Position numbers and translations under genes: made by a program
Part shown: piece by piece, positions 9,840 to 18,232 of the stretch
Layout: each line of letters starts with the position of its first letter
Numbering within the stretch: the first letter of the stretch is position 1
NCBI GenBank assembly: GCA_012512265.1
Contig: JAAZEM010000169.1
Location: 1-49,434 of the forward strand
Direction of reading: 5' to 3'
From: Armatimonadota bacterium
GTDB taxonomy: Bacteria > Armatimonadota > JAAZEB01
Length of the DNA stretch: 49,434 nucleotides
Notes under the pieces: model-generated
What the model was told of the DNA's origin: nothing
The model's database searches: none
What the model saw: the letters and a program-made list of their open reading frames with translations, nothing else

Positions 9840-10544
9840 CTATGGCAGCAGCCGCATCAATATCACCGGAAGTGAGATTCCAAGAAGCGCTCCGGTGAAG
9901 ACCGCCCGGAAGCCCTGCAAGCCTCTCTCAAGGCGGCTCTGTACCACCAGCGCTGCCAGCAGCAGCGCAAAAACTCCCACGGCAACCTCTTGCTGCGCCA
10001 CCAGAACGATGAGCGTCGCCAACGAGAACGCGAGAGCAGCGTGGCCATTGATGGGACTGCGTGAATCGGTGGGGCTGTAGCCCATGACCCGGAGAACCAC
10101 CAGGACGGCCAACAGCATGACCACCTCGATGACGGCGATATACGCAATCGGCATCGGCGAGGACTCGTAGGCCCCGGCGAGCACCTGCCGGATCCGAGCA
10201 TCATCGAGGAAGAGCACAAACCCCACGACCACGGCGTTAATCGAGGCGATGAGCACCGCGCCGGCGCTCACATCCTTGGCCTGCTTTGCCAACGGATGGT
10301 ACGCCTCGGTAATCATATCGGTCACCGCCTCCACAGCGGTGTTGAACATCTCGGCGATCAGCACAAAGCAGATGCTGAAAAAGAGCACCAGCAGCTCCGT
10401 GCGGTTCAACCGGTAGATCTTCGCCAACACAAGCACCAGCACCATCATGAAGAAGTGGAAACGCATGTGCCGCTGCGTGCGGAACACATGTAGCACTCCC
10501 TCGACGGCGAACCGGAAACTATCGAGCAACGTGCGGCTCTTCAT
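9840..10544 (-). CDS. dgkA: Diacylglycerol kinase fused to a degenerate PAP2-like domain
   Basis: 234 residues. The first ~125 are a DgkA-type membrane kinase that phosphorylates diacylglycerol or undecaprenol: AEMFNTAVEAVTD and HPLAKQAKDVSAGAV match the family's signature. The remaining ~110 residues resemble the end of a PAP2 phosphatase: SPINGHAALAF corresponds to motif 2 and QSRLERG to the start of motif 3, but the catalytic His expected after the Gly is Gln (GLQGF). The kinase half looks intact; the phosphatase half is probably inactive or structural. Its ATG overlaps the ybeY stop as ATGA, so translation is coupled. Confidence 0.85.
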   Translation of the reverse strand: MKSRTLLDSFRFAVEGVLHVFRTQRHMRFHFFMMVLVLVLAKIYRLNRTELLVLFFSICFVLIAEMFNTAVEAVTDMITEAYHPLAKQAKDVSAGAVLIASINAVVVGFVLFLDDARIRQVLAGAYESSPMPIAYIAVIEVVMLLAVLVVLRVMGYSPTDSRSPINGHAALAFSLATLIVLVAQQEVAVGVFALLLAALVVQSRLERGLQGFRAVFTGALLGISLPVILMRLLP

Positions 10545-11017
10545 GGCGCGCGATCCAGGTATGCGGCCCCGGCCACGACCTCGCTCTCCATCTGGCGCAT
10601 CCGCTCCCGCTCCTCCTCGCTCCCGTGGTCATAGCCCAGCAGGTGCAAGAGTCCGTGCGTCAGGAGCAGAGCCGACTCCCGTTTGATGGAGTGCCCTTGT
10701 TGGCGTGCCTGCTCGCGAGCGGTCTCCACTGAGATGACCACATCGCCCAGCAGCACCTCTGTCTCTTCCGGCGCCTGTGCCAGCTCCTCGGGCGTACTCA
10801 GTGGAAAGGAGAGCACGTCGGTAGGAGTGTCTATTCCCCGGTATTCACGATTTAGCTGCCGTATACCTTCATTATCGGTAAAGAGAACGGAAATCTCTAT
10901 CTCCCCCGGCAGGTTCTCACGTTCCAGCAGCTTCCCGGCGATCCGCTCGATCTCCAACCTCGTCAAAGGGGATCGCGGGATGTTCTGCCGGCGAACCATG
11001 ACCGTTATCGATGGCAT
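10541..11017 (-). CDS. ybeY: Endoribonuclease YbeY (rRNA maturation)
   Basis: 158 residues, the usual family length. YbeY is a zinc-dependent RNase involved in 16S rRNA 3'-end maturation and ribosome quality control. The signature HGLLHLLGYDH with its three zinc-binding histidines lies near the C-terminus, and PTDVLSFP matches the conserved core. The ATG at 11017 sits inside the pgpH frame, giving a 101-nt overlap, and lacks a strong ribosome-binding site, so it is probably translated by coupling to pgpH. The next ATG (10999) would shorten the overlap to 83 nt but has no better site. Confidence 0.93.
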   Translation of the reverse strand: MPSITVMVRRQNIPRSPLTRLEIERIAGKLLERENLPGEIEISVLFTDNEGIRQLNREYRGIDTPTDVLSFPLSTPEELAQAPEETEVLLGDVVISVETAREQARQQGHSIKRESALLLTHGLLHLLGYDHGSEEERERMRQMESEVVAGAAYLDRAP

Positions 11018-13199
11018 CTAGCTTCTGCCCTTCCGGCGTCAGCGGCTCTGGATACTTGATCCGCGAATGGAACATACCCTGGAGGATGCGCGTAAACGTC
11101 ACGCCGATCTTCGTCAAGTCGCGAAACGTCAGGTCGCACTCATCCAGCTGGCCGTCCCCGGTCTTTTCCTTGATGATCCGCGTCACAATCGCCTGGATGC
11201 GCGCCGGGTCTGGCCGCTCCATCAGCGATGAGCGCACGGCCCCCTCCACCGAGTCCGCCAGCATGATGATTCCGGCCTCTTTGGTGCGCGGACGGGGGCC
11301 CTCATACCGAAACTGCTCCTCGGGCACCCGATGGTCGCCTTCGCTCGCCAGCATCGCCTGATGGTAGAAGTATTTCACCAGTCCGGTGCCGTGGTGCGAG
11401 CGGATGATCTCCTGGATCACCCCTGGCAGCCGGTACTCGCGCGCCAGCTCCACGCCATCCTTGATGTGGCTCGTCACCACCAGGGTGCTCAGCGTCGGGT
11501 TCAGCCGGTTGTGGATATTCTCCAGCGTCTGGTTTTCGACAAAGCAGTAGGGGCGCATCACCTTCCCGATGTCGTGGTAATAAGCGCCCACCCGCGCCAA
11601 CAGCGCGTCGGCGCCGATGGCCTCTGCCGCCGCCTCTGCCAACTGCCCAACGTTCAAGCTATGGATATAGGTTCCCGGCGCTTCCTGCAATAGCCTACGC
11701 AGCAACGGCCGGTTCATATCGGATAGCTCCAACAGCCCAATGTGCGTCGTGATCCCAAACGGGCGCTCCAAGAGCGCAACCCCCAACCACGTCACCAGGC
11801 AAGAGAGCACGCTCGAGCCGATCCCCCACGCGACCCCGGTGACCAGATTCTGCAGCGTGTCTCCGCCAATGCTGCCCAGCACCCAGATGGCGAGCGAGTT
11901 TGCCAGACACAACGCCAGCAAAGTGCGTACCAGATCTCCCCGGTCCCGGATTCGCGAGAAGCCGTGGATGCCGACCAGGCTGCTGAACAGCGCCACGCCC
12001 GCGAAGCGCAGGTCGAAACTGGCCATGATGCCGACGTGCAGGCTAAAAAGCGCAGCGACCACCACAGCGAGCGCCGGATGCAAAAGGACGCTGATCAGCA
12101 TCGACGCGGTGCTAATGCACAGGACGCCGAAGTAGCCGTACTGAGTGGTATCCAGCTTGATCCCGAGCGCGCTGCCGCCCACCTTGAAGGCGGTGAGGCT
12201 GCCGACGACCACCAGCGCCAATAGCCACAGAAGCCGGCGGTCGTTGTAGATCGGCCGGTGATAGCGATACAGATACGCCCCGATCAGCCCGACGATGCCG
12301 GTCATAAGCAGCGCCAGGTAGATCCCCCCGCGCCAATCGAGGCGGGGTTGGCGCAAGCCGAGCGCCGTGAACTTATCGAGGTGCGCCTGGGTGACCGTCT
12401 CGCCCTTATGGATCACCGGCTCGCCCGGGAGGATTTCCGCGATCACCGGCTTCACCATGGCAGAAACCTGCCTGCGCGCGCGCTCGGTCTTCTCGGCGCT
12501 GAATGCAAGCGTAGGGCGAAGAGCGTGCTGTGCAATGGCGCGCACCAGGTCGCGCTGAGGAGCCGGAAGAGCGAGCTCGGCTGCCGCTTCGGCAATGGAA
12601 TCTGCCGCCCGGCGTAGGTCCTCCGTGCCTTCGCGGATCCCCTCCGGGTGCTGCATCGTGGAGAGTACCAGATGGCGCGCCCGCCCGCGCAGGAGGTCCA
12701 GGGTCTGCTTATCGACGGTGAGAGCTGCCTCGGCGCTCTCTTCAGTCAGCGGCACGCCCAGTTCATCCACCAGCTGCGCGCGGACTCGGTGCATGCGCTC
12801 GGCCAGTGGCTGCCCGGCCACTTGCCCGCGCACGGTTTCCAGGCGGGAGAAAGCGTGGTTGACCGCCGCCTCGGCGGTGGCCGTCGCGTAGGCATCTACC
12901 TCGTATTGGGGAGCAACCGTGGCGATATACTGGCGACGGAGGCGTTCGGTGGCGGCGGTATCGACGTACCGCGCCGCGCGGGGCGCGCGCACCTCCTTCG
13001 TGCTGATCTCGCCGATCTCGAGCGAGACCTTATCCGGCACCAGATGGAGGGCCGTGATCGCGGTCAGCACAATTGCGGTAAAGAGGCCAAGCGTGAGCCG
13101 GTGCGTCTCCACCATGCGCAGCCAAGCACGCAAGCTGCGCGCCAGGCTCTTTTCGCGCCTGCCGTGGCCCCTGCTCCCACTGCTCTTGGCGGATCTCAA
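10917..13199 (-). CDS. pgpH: 7TM-HD family cyclic-di-AMP phosphodiesterase-like protein
   Basis: About 760 residues. A first transmembrane segment (~35-55) is followed by a large extracytoplasmic 7TMR-HDED domain (to ~290), about seven transmembrane helices (~295-490) and a cytoplasmic HD domain (~495-690) with IHS..., YYHDIGK and SHHGT. Characterised PgpH proteins hydrolyse cyclic-di-AMP; that activity is inferred here. The start is uncertain: TTG at 13199 lies downstream of GTAGGAGG, while an open frame extends to a TTG at 13253. The last ~33 residues are encoded in DNA that also encodes the start of YbeY in another frame. It is first in the pgpH-ybeY-dgkA cluster. Confidence 0.9.
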   Translation of the reverse strand: MRSAKSSGSRGHGRREKSLARSLRAWLRMVETHRLTLGLFTAIVLTAITALHLVPDKVSLEIGEISTKEVRAPRAARYVDTAATERLRRQYIATVAPQYEVDAYATATAEAAVNHAFSRLETVRGQVAGQPLAERMHRVRAQLVDELGVPLTEESAEAALTVDKQTLDLLRGRARHLVLSTMQHPEGIREGTEDLRRAADSIAEAAAELALPAPQRDLVRAIAQHALRPTLAFSAEKTERARRQVSAMVKPVIAEILPGEPVIHKGETVTQAHLDKFTALGLRQPRLDWRGGIYLALLMTGIVGLIGAYLYRYHRPIYNDRRLLWLLALVVVGSLTAFKVGGSALGIKLDTTQYGYFGVLCISTASMLISVLLHPALAVVVAALFSLHVGIMASFDLRFAGVALFSSLVGIHGFSRIRDRGDLVRTLLALCLANSLAIWVLGSIGGDTLQNLVTGVAWGIGSSVLSCLVTWLGVALLERPFGITTHIGLLELSDMNRPLLRRLLQEAPGTYIHSLNVGQLAEAAAEAIGADALLARVGAYYHDIGKVMRPYCFVENQTLENIHNRLNPTLSTLVVTSHIKDGVELAREYRLPGVIQEIIRSHHGTGLVKYFYHQAMLASEGDHRVPEEQFRYEGPRPRTKEAGIIMLADSVEGAVRSSLMERPDPARIQAIVTRIIKEKTGDGQLDECDLTFRDLTKIGVTFTRILQGMFHSRIKYPEPLTPEGQKLDAIDNGHGSPAEHPAIPFDEVGDRADRREAAGT

Positions 13200-13565
13200 C
13201 GTGCAATGGCCTCCTACCCGTGACCCCTGGAATGGCCTACATCGAGCGGTCAATGAGTCACGAACACTGACTCAGGACACGCCGTTTTCGGCGGGCCGTT
13301 CCGCTCGGAATGGGGATGGCCTGGCAGTTCTCCAGGAAAGGATCAGGGCCATCACGGGTGGGTGATGCCGTCAGGTCGTCTAGCCACCCGCCAAAGTCTT
13401 CGCCTTGGAGCCCAAGGCAGGAGGGGTCCCCTCTCTGCCTTGAGCTTCGGCATCCGGACCCTGGGGCATCCCATAGACGCGCCCGCCCCGGAAAGACCGG
13501 GGCGGCGACTCTCTGGTTGTGACCAGGTAACGACTCTTACAGCTTGATTATTGTCGCCGCCAGCT
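13200..13565 (-). ncRNA. Structured gene-free leader between rpsU and pgpH
   Basis: 366 bp without a gene. Several stems can be read: CCGCCCCGG/CCGGGGCGG (13483-13505), GCCTTGG/CCAAGGC (13402-13418), AAGGCAG...CTGCCTT enclosing GAGGGG/CCCCTC (13414-13441), and CGGGTGG/CCACCCG (13355-13390). The second and third share bases 13414-13418 and cannot both form. It could be an RNA leader controlling pgpH, a terminator region of rpsU plus a leader, or chance in GC-rich DNA. No known riboswitch class was recognised. Confidence 0.35.
13483..13505 (-). terminator. Hairpin downstream of rpsU
   Basis: A 9-bp perfect stem CCGCCCCGG / CCGGGGCGG with a 5-nt loop, 60 nt after the rpsU stop codon on the minus strand. 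There is no T-run. It may end or attenuate the rpsU transcript before pgpH. Confidence 0.5.
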
Positions 13566-13760
13566 TCAGCGGGAAGCTTCTTCGGCAGCCTTGATCTTGC
13601 GCCGGCGGGCAGCCTCGGCCCGGCGGCGGCGCTCGCTTGGCTTCTCGTAGTGCTCATGCCGCCGCGCTTCCTTCAGCACTCCAGCTTCCTGGATCTGCTT
13701 CTTGAACCGCCGCAGGGCGCTGTCGAGCGACTCGTTCGGCTTCACGGTCACTTGCGCCAT
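13566..13760 (-). CDS. rpsU: Small-subunit ribosomal protein bS21
   Basis: 64 residues, a normal length for bS21, which binds the 30S platform and aids initiation. It begins [19 protein letters not shown] and carries the basic [28 protein letters not shown] core. The start at 13760 is set by a strong purine-rich site (AGAGGGGGGG) just upstream; the longer open frame to 13832 adds an unrelated N-terminus. A consensus promoter lies 88-110 bp upstream of the start, back-to-back with that of alaS. Confidence 0.96.
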   Translation of the reverse strand: MAQVTVKPNESLDSALRRFKKQIQEAGVLKEARRHEHYEKPSERRRRAEAARRRKIKAAEEASR

Positions 13761-13847
13761 CTCGCATCCCCCCCTCTGCTGGCCGAGACGAGGTCGAAGT
13801 GCATCCAATCTCGCTCTTAACCAATATGGCAAAAATCGCTAGGCTTG

Positions 13848-13876
13848 ATTATACCTGAACGAGTGGGCCTTGTCAA
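13848..13876 (-). promoter_or_regulatory. Consensus promoter of rpsU
   Basis: On the minus strand: TTGACA (13876-13871), a 17-nt spacer and TATAAT (13853-13848), both hexamers perfect. The -35 lies within the palindrome CCTTGTCAAGG (13869-13879). The predicted leader is about 80 nt. Confidence 0.88.
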
Positions 13877-13909
13877 GGCGGATCTTGCCCCTGAAAGCGC
13901 GCTCTCGCC

Positions 13910-13938
13910 TTGACGATACCCCCTGCATCGTGTAAGAT
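13910..13938 (+). promoter_or_regulatory. Promoter of alaS
   Basis: TTGACG (13910-13915), a 17-nt spacer, and TAAGAT (13933-13938). The predicted transcript starts near 13945, about 35 nt before the alaS ATG. TCAAGGCG (13873-13880) and CGCCTTGA (13906-13913) form an 8-bp inverted repeat that makes the rpsU and alaS -35 regions symmetrical. Confidence 0.8.
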
Positions 13939-13978
13939 TCTCCCAGCGATTCTACATGTATTGCGAGGCCAATGACTC

Positions 13979-16627
13979 ATGCGTTCCATGACAACAGACG
14001 AGATCCGCGAGCTTTACCTCCGCTTCTTTGAGACGAAGGGGCACCTGCGCTTGCCGAGCGCGTCGCTCATTCCCGATGATCCTACCCTCCTGTTGACCGG
14101 CGCGGGGATGAACCCGTTCAAAGCCTACTTCACCGGCACCGAGACGCCCCCATCCCGGCGCGTCGTCACCTGCCAGAAGTGCGTGCGCGTCGGCGACGTG
14201 GATAATGTCGGGCGTACACCCCGGCATCACACTTTCTTCGAGATGCTGGGCAACTTTAGCTTTGGCGACTACTTCAAGCGCGAGGCGATCCAGTGGGCGT
14301 GGGAGTTCAGCACCGAGTGGCTGAAGCTCGACCCGGAGCGCATCTGGGTGACCATCTACCTGGATGATGAGGAAGCCTATGAAGCGTGGACGAAGGACGT
14401 GGGCCTGCCACCCCACCGTGTGGGCCGCCTCGGCGAGCACGACAACTTCTGGCCGGCCGATGCCCCCACCCTCGGCCCGAACGGCCCCTGCGGCCCCTGT
14501 TCCGAGCTCTACTATGACCTGGGCGAGGAGCGCGGCTGCGGCAAGCCGGATTGCCGGCCCGGGTGTGATTGCGACCGCTGGCTCGAATACTGGAACCTCG
14601 TCTTTCAGGTTTACGACCGCAAGGATGGCGGCGTTCTGGATCCGCTGCCCCAGAAAAACATCGATACGGGCCTCGGCCTCGAGCGCGCGGCCGCCATTCT
14701 CCAGGGCACCACGACCAACTTTGAGACCGATACTTTCCGGCCCATCGTTGCCCGCGTCGAGGAGATGACAGGCATCCGCTATGGCGAGGAGGCGCGCACC
14801 GATGTCTTTATGCGCGTCATCGCCGACCACCTGCGCGCCGCCGTCTTCCTGGTGGGCGATGGGGTCAATCCGGGGAATACCGGGCGCGGCTACATCCTGC
14901 GCCGCCTCGCGCGCCGGGCGATCTTGCGCGGCGACCTCCTCGGCCTGAAGGAGCCGTTCCTGCATACGATGGTGCCTCTGGTGGTCTCGCTCTTCCAGGG
15001 CGCCTATCCCGACCTGCCAGGGAAGGAGACCTACATCGGACGCGTGCTGCGCACCGAGGAGGAGAACTTCCGGCGCACGCTCGCCCAGGGGATGCAGCGC
15101 CTGGAAGAGTACCTGGCCAGCGCCGAGGGCACGGTCATTCCGGGTGAGGTGGCGTTCCTGCTCTATGGCACCTTTGGCTTCCCGCTGGAGCTGACGCAGG
15201 AGATCGCCGCGGAGCGCGGCTTCACGGTCGACCAGGAGGGCTTCGCCCGCTCGATGGAAGAGGAGAAGCGCCGGGCGCGAGAGCGCGCCAAGATGCAGGG
15301 CGATATCTTTGTCACCGAGAAGGGCGCCCTGGGCGAGATGATTCGCACGCTCCCTGCCACCGAGTTTCTTGGCTACGCCGTCACCGAGGCAGGCGCCCAG
15401 GTGCTCGGGATCGTTTTCGGAGAAAAGGCGCTGGATGAAGCGAGCGAGGGCCAGGAGGTCCAGATCATCCTGGATCGCACCCCGTTCTACGCCGAGTCCG
15501 GCGGGCAGATTGGCGACACCGGTGAGCTGCGCACACCAGGCGGGCGCGTCGAGGTGCGCGACACGATCAAGAAGGGCGACCTGTTCGTGCACCAGGGCGT
15601 GGTCCTCGCCGGCGTGGTACGCAGGGGCGACTCGGTCACAGCTGTGGTCGAGGGGAGCCGGCGCCTGGCGATCCGGCGCAACCACAGCGCCACGCACCTG
15701 CTCCACGCGGCCCTGCGCCAGGTGCTCGGCCCGCACGTCGAGCAGAAAGGCTCGCTGGTCGCCCCGGACCGGCTGCGCTTCGACTTCTCGCACTACCAGG
15801 CGATGACGCCGGAGGAGCTGCGCGAGGTGGAGCGGATGGTGAACGAGCGCACTATGGCCGACCAGCCGGTGACCACGGTGGTGGTCGATCTCGCCGAGGC
15901 CCAACAGATGGGCGCGATGGCGCTCTTCGGCGAGAAGTATGGCGAGAAGGTGCGCGTGGTCCGCATGGGCGACTTCTCGATGGAGCTGTGCGGCGGCACG
16001 CACGTGGAACGCACCGGGCAGATCGGCCTCTTCCGCATCCTGAGCGAGAGCAGCGTCGGCTCTGGACTCCGCCGTATCGAGGCGGTGACCGGCCACGGCG
16101 TCATCGAGCATCTGGAAGCCCAGGAATCGCTGTTGCGCGATGCCGCCCAGGCGCTCAACACGCGTCCCGCTGAGGTGCCCGCACGGATTGCTGCCCAGGC
16201 GGATCAGATCCGCGAGCTGGAGCGCCGCCTGCAAGAACTGCAGCAGCAGCAGGCCGGCTCTCAGGCCGAGGCGCTCCTGTCCCAGGCCGTCGAAGTGAAC
16301 GGCGTGAAGCTACTCGCCACCCCGGCGGGAGAAGCGGACCGCGACGCGCTCACTCGGATGGCGGATACCCTCGCCGACAAGCTGCGCTCCGGCGTGGTCG
16401 TGCTGGCCGGCCTCTCCAACAACACCGTGATCTTCGTTGCCAAGGTAACGCCCGATCTGGTAAAGCGGGGCGCGCACGCGGGCAACCTGGTCCGCGAGGT
16501 CGCGAAGGTGGCCGGCGGCGGCGGCGGCGGGCGGCCCGATTTCGCCCAGGCCGGGGGCAAGGATCCGTCGAAGCTGGAGAGCGCCCTGGGGAAGGCCGCC
16601 GAGGTCCTGGCAGCCCAGCTCAAATAG
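13979..16627 (+). CDS. alaS: Alanyl-tRNA synthetase
   Basis: 882 residues, the normal full length for AlaRS, which charges tRNA-Ala in the cytoplasm. The N-terminal class II catalytic core begins near MTTDEIRELYLRFF and includes TGAGMNPFK and LGLERAA. A Cys-rich insertion, CGKPDCRPGCDCD (~180-195), is seen in many AlaRS. The editing domain has the zinc-binding HSATH (H569) and CGGTH (C671, H675). A coiled linker near 740-765 is followed by the C-Ala domain ending GGGGGGRPDFAQAGG. ATG 13979 has GAGG 14 nt upstream; ATG 13988 is a close alternative. It is transcribed from its own promoter, divergently from rpsU. Confidence 0.98.
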   Translation: MRSMTTDEIRELYLRFFETKGHLRLPSASLIPDDPTLLLTGAGMNPFKAYFTGTETPPSRRVVTCQKCVRVGDVDNVGRTPRHHTFFEMLGNFSFGDYFKREAIQWAWEFSTEWLKLDPERIWVTIYLDDEEAYEAWTKDVGLPPHRVGRLGEHDNFWPADAPTLGPNGPCGPCSELYYDLGEERGCGKPDCRPGCDCDRWLEYWNLVFQVYDRKDGGVLDPLPQKNIDTGLGLERAAAILQGTTTNFETDTFRPIVARVEEMTGIRYGEEARTDVFMRVIADHLRAAVFLVGDGVNPGNTGRGYILRRLARRAILRGDLLGLKEPFLHTMVPLVVSLFQGAYPDLPGKETYIGRVLRTEEENFRRTLAQGMQRLEEYLASAEGTVIPGEVAFLLYGTFGFPLELTQEIAAERGFTVDQEGFARSMEEEKRRARERAKMQGDIFVTEKGALGEMIRTLPATEFLGYAVTEAGAQVLGIVFGEKALDEASEGQEVQIILDRTPFYAESGGQIGDTGELRTPGGRVEVRDTIKKGDLFVHQGVVLAGVVRRGDSVTAVVEGSRRLAIRRNHSATHLLHAALRQVLGPHVEQKGSLVAPDRLRFDFSHYQAMTPEELREVERMVNERTMADQPVTTVVVDLAEAQQMGAMALFGEKYGEKVRVVRMGDFSMELCGGTHVERTGQIGLFRILSESSVGSGLRRIEAVTGHGVIEHLEAQESLLRDAAQALNTRPAEVPARIAAQADQIRELERRLQELQQQQAGSQAEALLSQAVEVNGVKLLATPAGEADRDALTRMADTLADKLRSGVVVLAGLSNNTVIFVAKVTPDLVKRGAHAGNLVREVAKVAGGGGGGRPDFAQAGGKDPSKLESALGKAAEVLAAQLK

Positions 16628-16695
16628 CGCGGAACGGGGAGAGCGTGCGCAAGGTACGCGGGGCTCCCCGCCCGTGGATGCCGGGCATCACGCCT

Positions 16696-16850
16696 CGCGC
16701 GTATCGCGCGGCGCTAGAGCACCGCGCTGCTTGCGAGCGAAACCCTATCGGGCTGGGCTGCACCGGGTGCCCTATAGCGGCGGCGGCTGGGAGGGGAGCC
16801 CCGAAGGGGCTTTGCTGAGAAGCAGCGCGGAGCTTCCAGCTCCGCGCGGG
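16696..16850 (+). repeat. Palindromic intergenic repeat A, copy A2
   Basis: The left arm 16722-16746 begins CCGCGCTGCTTG. The right arm 16806-16830 is its near reverse complement and ends AAGCAGCGCGG. Local hairpins include AGCCCC-GAA-GGGGCT and a 10-bp stem GCGCGGAGCT / AGCTCCGCGC. No gene is present. Confidence 0.85.
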
Positions 16851-16875
16851 CGTCGTGCAACCCATGGCGCGGCCC

Positions 16876-16907
16876 TCTCCATCCGCGCCCGTGCTCTTCA
16901 TCCGTGG
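16876..16907 (+). repeat. 32-bp intergenic repeat B, copy B2
   Basis: Begins ATCCGCGCCCGTGC and ends TTCATCCGTGGTATCG. It has the same length as B1 and differs from it at a handful of positions. Confidence 0.65.
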
Positions 16908-16985
16908 TATCGCGGGGCCGGGGGCCCGTACACCCCGGCCCCGCGCCGGATCGGACCGCGTCCGCCAGCTGGAAGGAGGGTGACC

Positions 16986-18077
16986 ATGAACGACGCGAGC
17001 AACCGCCACGCGCCGCCGCGCGGCTACTCCATTCCCCTCGTCGATCTGGCCGAGGAGAAGTCACGCCAGGTTGTGGTCGACCGAGAGCCAGGCCAGTACC
17101 TGGGGCACCCCAGCACGGTGCTCCTCCGGGATGGAAAGACGATTCTGGTCGCCTACCCGAAAGGGCATGGCCGCGGCGCCATCGTGCTTAAGCGGAGCAC
17201 CGATGGAGGGCGCACCTGGAGCGAGCGCCTCCCTGTGCCCGAGAACTGGGCCACTTCGCTCGAGACGCCCACGCTGCACCGCGTCTGCGATGCGGAGGGC
17301 CACGAGCGCATCATCCTCTTCTCCGGCCTCTATCCCATCCGCATGGCGGTCTCCGAGGATGAGGGGCACACCTGGACCCCCTTGCGCCCCATCGGCAACT
17401 TCGGGGGGATCGTCGCCATGGGCGATGTGATCCGCCTGAAGAGCGGCGCGTGGATGGCGCTCTTCCATGACGACGGGCGATACCTCGACGGCGCGGGCCA
17501 GCCGGGGGCGTTTCACGTTTACAAGATACTATCTCGCGATGGCGGGCTGACCTGGAGCGCTCCGGAGGTCGTGACCACCCATCCGAGCGCACACCTGTGC
17601 GAGCCAGGCGCTGTGCGCTCGCCCGATGGAAGCCAGATCGCCCTCCTCTTGCGCGAGAATAGCCGCAAGCACAACGCGATGATCGTCTTCAGCGAGGACG
17701 AGGGTGAGAGCTGGTCGGAACCGGTGGAGCTGCCGGGCAGCCTTACGGGCGACCGGCACGTCGCCCGCTACGCGCCCGATGGCCGCCTGGTCGTCGTCTT
17801 TCGCGACATGGCGCACGAGACGCCCACGTGGGGCGACTTCGTGGCCTGGGTAGGCACCTACGACGACCTGGTGACCGGCCGGGAGGGCCAGTGCCGCATC
17901 CGCCTCCTGGATAACACCAAGAGAGCGGATTGCGGGTATGCGGGCCTGGAGGTACTCCCGGATAGCACCCTGGTCGCAACCACTTACTACCACTTTGAGG
18001 AGCGAGAGCCGCCAATTGTATGTAGCGTGCGCTTCACCCTCGCCGAGATCGATGCCCGGTTGGCGGCGCAAGCCTGA
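16986..18077 (+). CDS. Sialidase-like Asp-box beta-propeller protein
   Basis: 363 residues. Four Asp-box motifs of the form S-x-D-x-G-x-(T/S)-W are visible (STDGGRTW, SEDEGHTW, SRDGGLTW, SEDEGESW), the hallmark of BNR/GH33-type six-bladed propellers. There is no signal peptide, so it is probably cytoplasmic. Family members are exo-sialidases or related glycosidases, but the arginine triad of true sialidases could not be verified by eye, so the substrate is open. The start is fixed by GGAAGGAGG 5 nt before the ATG; the open frame extending back to 16674 is repeat A read as protein. It converges on glgP. Confidence 0.82.
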   Translation: MNDASNRHAPPRGYSIPLVDLAEEKSRQVVVDREPGQYLGHPSTVLLRDGKTILVAYPKGHGRGAIVLKRSTDGGRTWSERLPVPENWATSLETPTLHRVCDAEGHERIILFSGLYPIRMAVSEDEGHTWTPLRPIGNFGGIVAMGDVIRLKSGAWMALFHDDGRYLDGAGQPGAFHVYKILSRDGGLTWSAPEVVTTHPSAHLCEPGAVRSPDGSQIALLLRENSRKHNAMIVFSEDEGESWSEPVELPGSLTGDRHVARYAPDGRLVVVFRDMAHETPTWGDFVAWVGTYDDLVTGREGQCRIRLLDNTKRADCGYAGLEVLPDSTLVATTYYHFEEREPPIVCSVRFTLAEIDARLAAQA

Positions 18078-18162
18078 AGCGCCCTGCCTGGCCATCCCGG
18101 ATCGCAGGAGCGCCTGAGGCCGGCGGGTGGGAGGAAGTCGCCCCCGGGTTCTATTCGCCGGT

Positions 18163-18198
18163 CCTTCCAGGCTGGCGGCTGGCCGCCAGCCTGGAAGG
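18163..18198. terminator. Perfect 17-bp inverted repeat between convergent genes
   Basis: CCTTCCAGGCTGGCGGC (18163-18179) and its exact reverse complement (18182-18198) are separated by 2 nt. It sits between the sialidase-like and glgP stop codons and would work on both strands. No T-run follows, so it is probably a factor-assisted or bidirectional terminator, or an mRNA 3'-end stem. Confidence 0.7.
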
Positions 18199-18232
18199 CG
18201 GATACTCTCGCCTGTCGGGGAGACGCGGCCAG

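Larger units (their letters stand above)
16628..16985. other. Gene-free stretch carrying repeats A2 and B2
   Basis: 358 bp between alaS and the sialidase-like gene. It holds palindromic repeat A2, the 32-bp repeat B2 and a GC-rich inverted sequence (GGGGCCGGGGGC ... GGCCCCG) at about 16914-16945. The downstream frame stays open through the repeat but has no ribosome-binding site there. Confidence 0.7.

Noticed and set aside
13952..16234. A 760-codon minus-strand open frame opposite alaS
   Set aside because: Long antisense frames are expected opposite GC-rich genes. It has no ribosome-binding site or family, and alaS is certain.
16674..16985. A longer N-terminus for the sialidase-like protein
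   Set aside because: It translates repeat A2. The ATG at 16986 has a strong ribosome-binding site.
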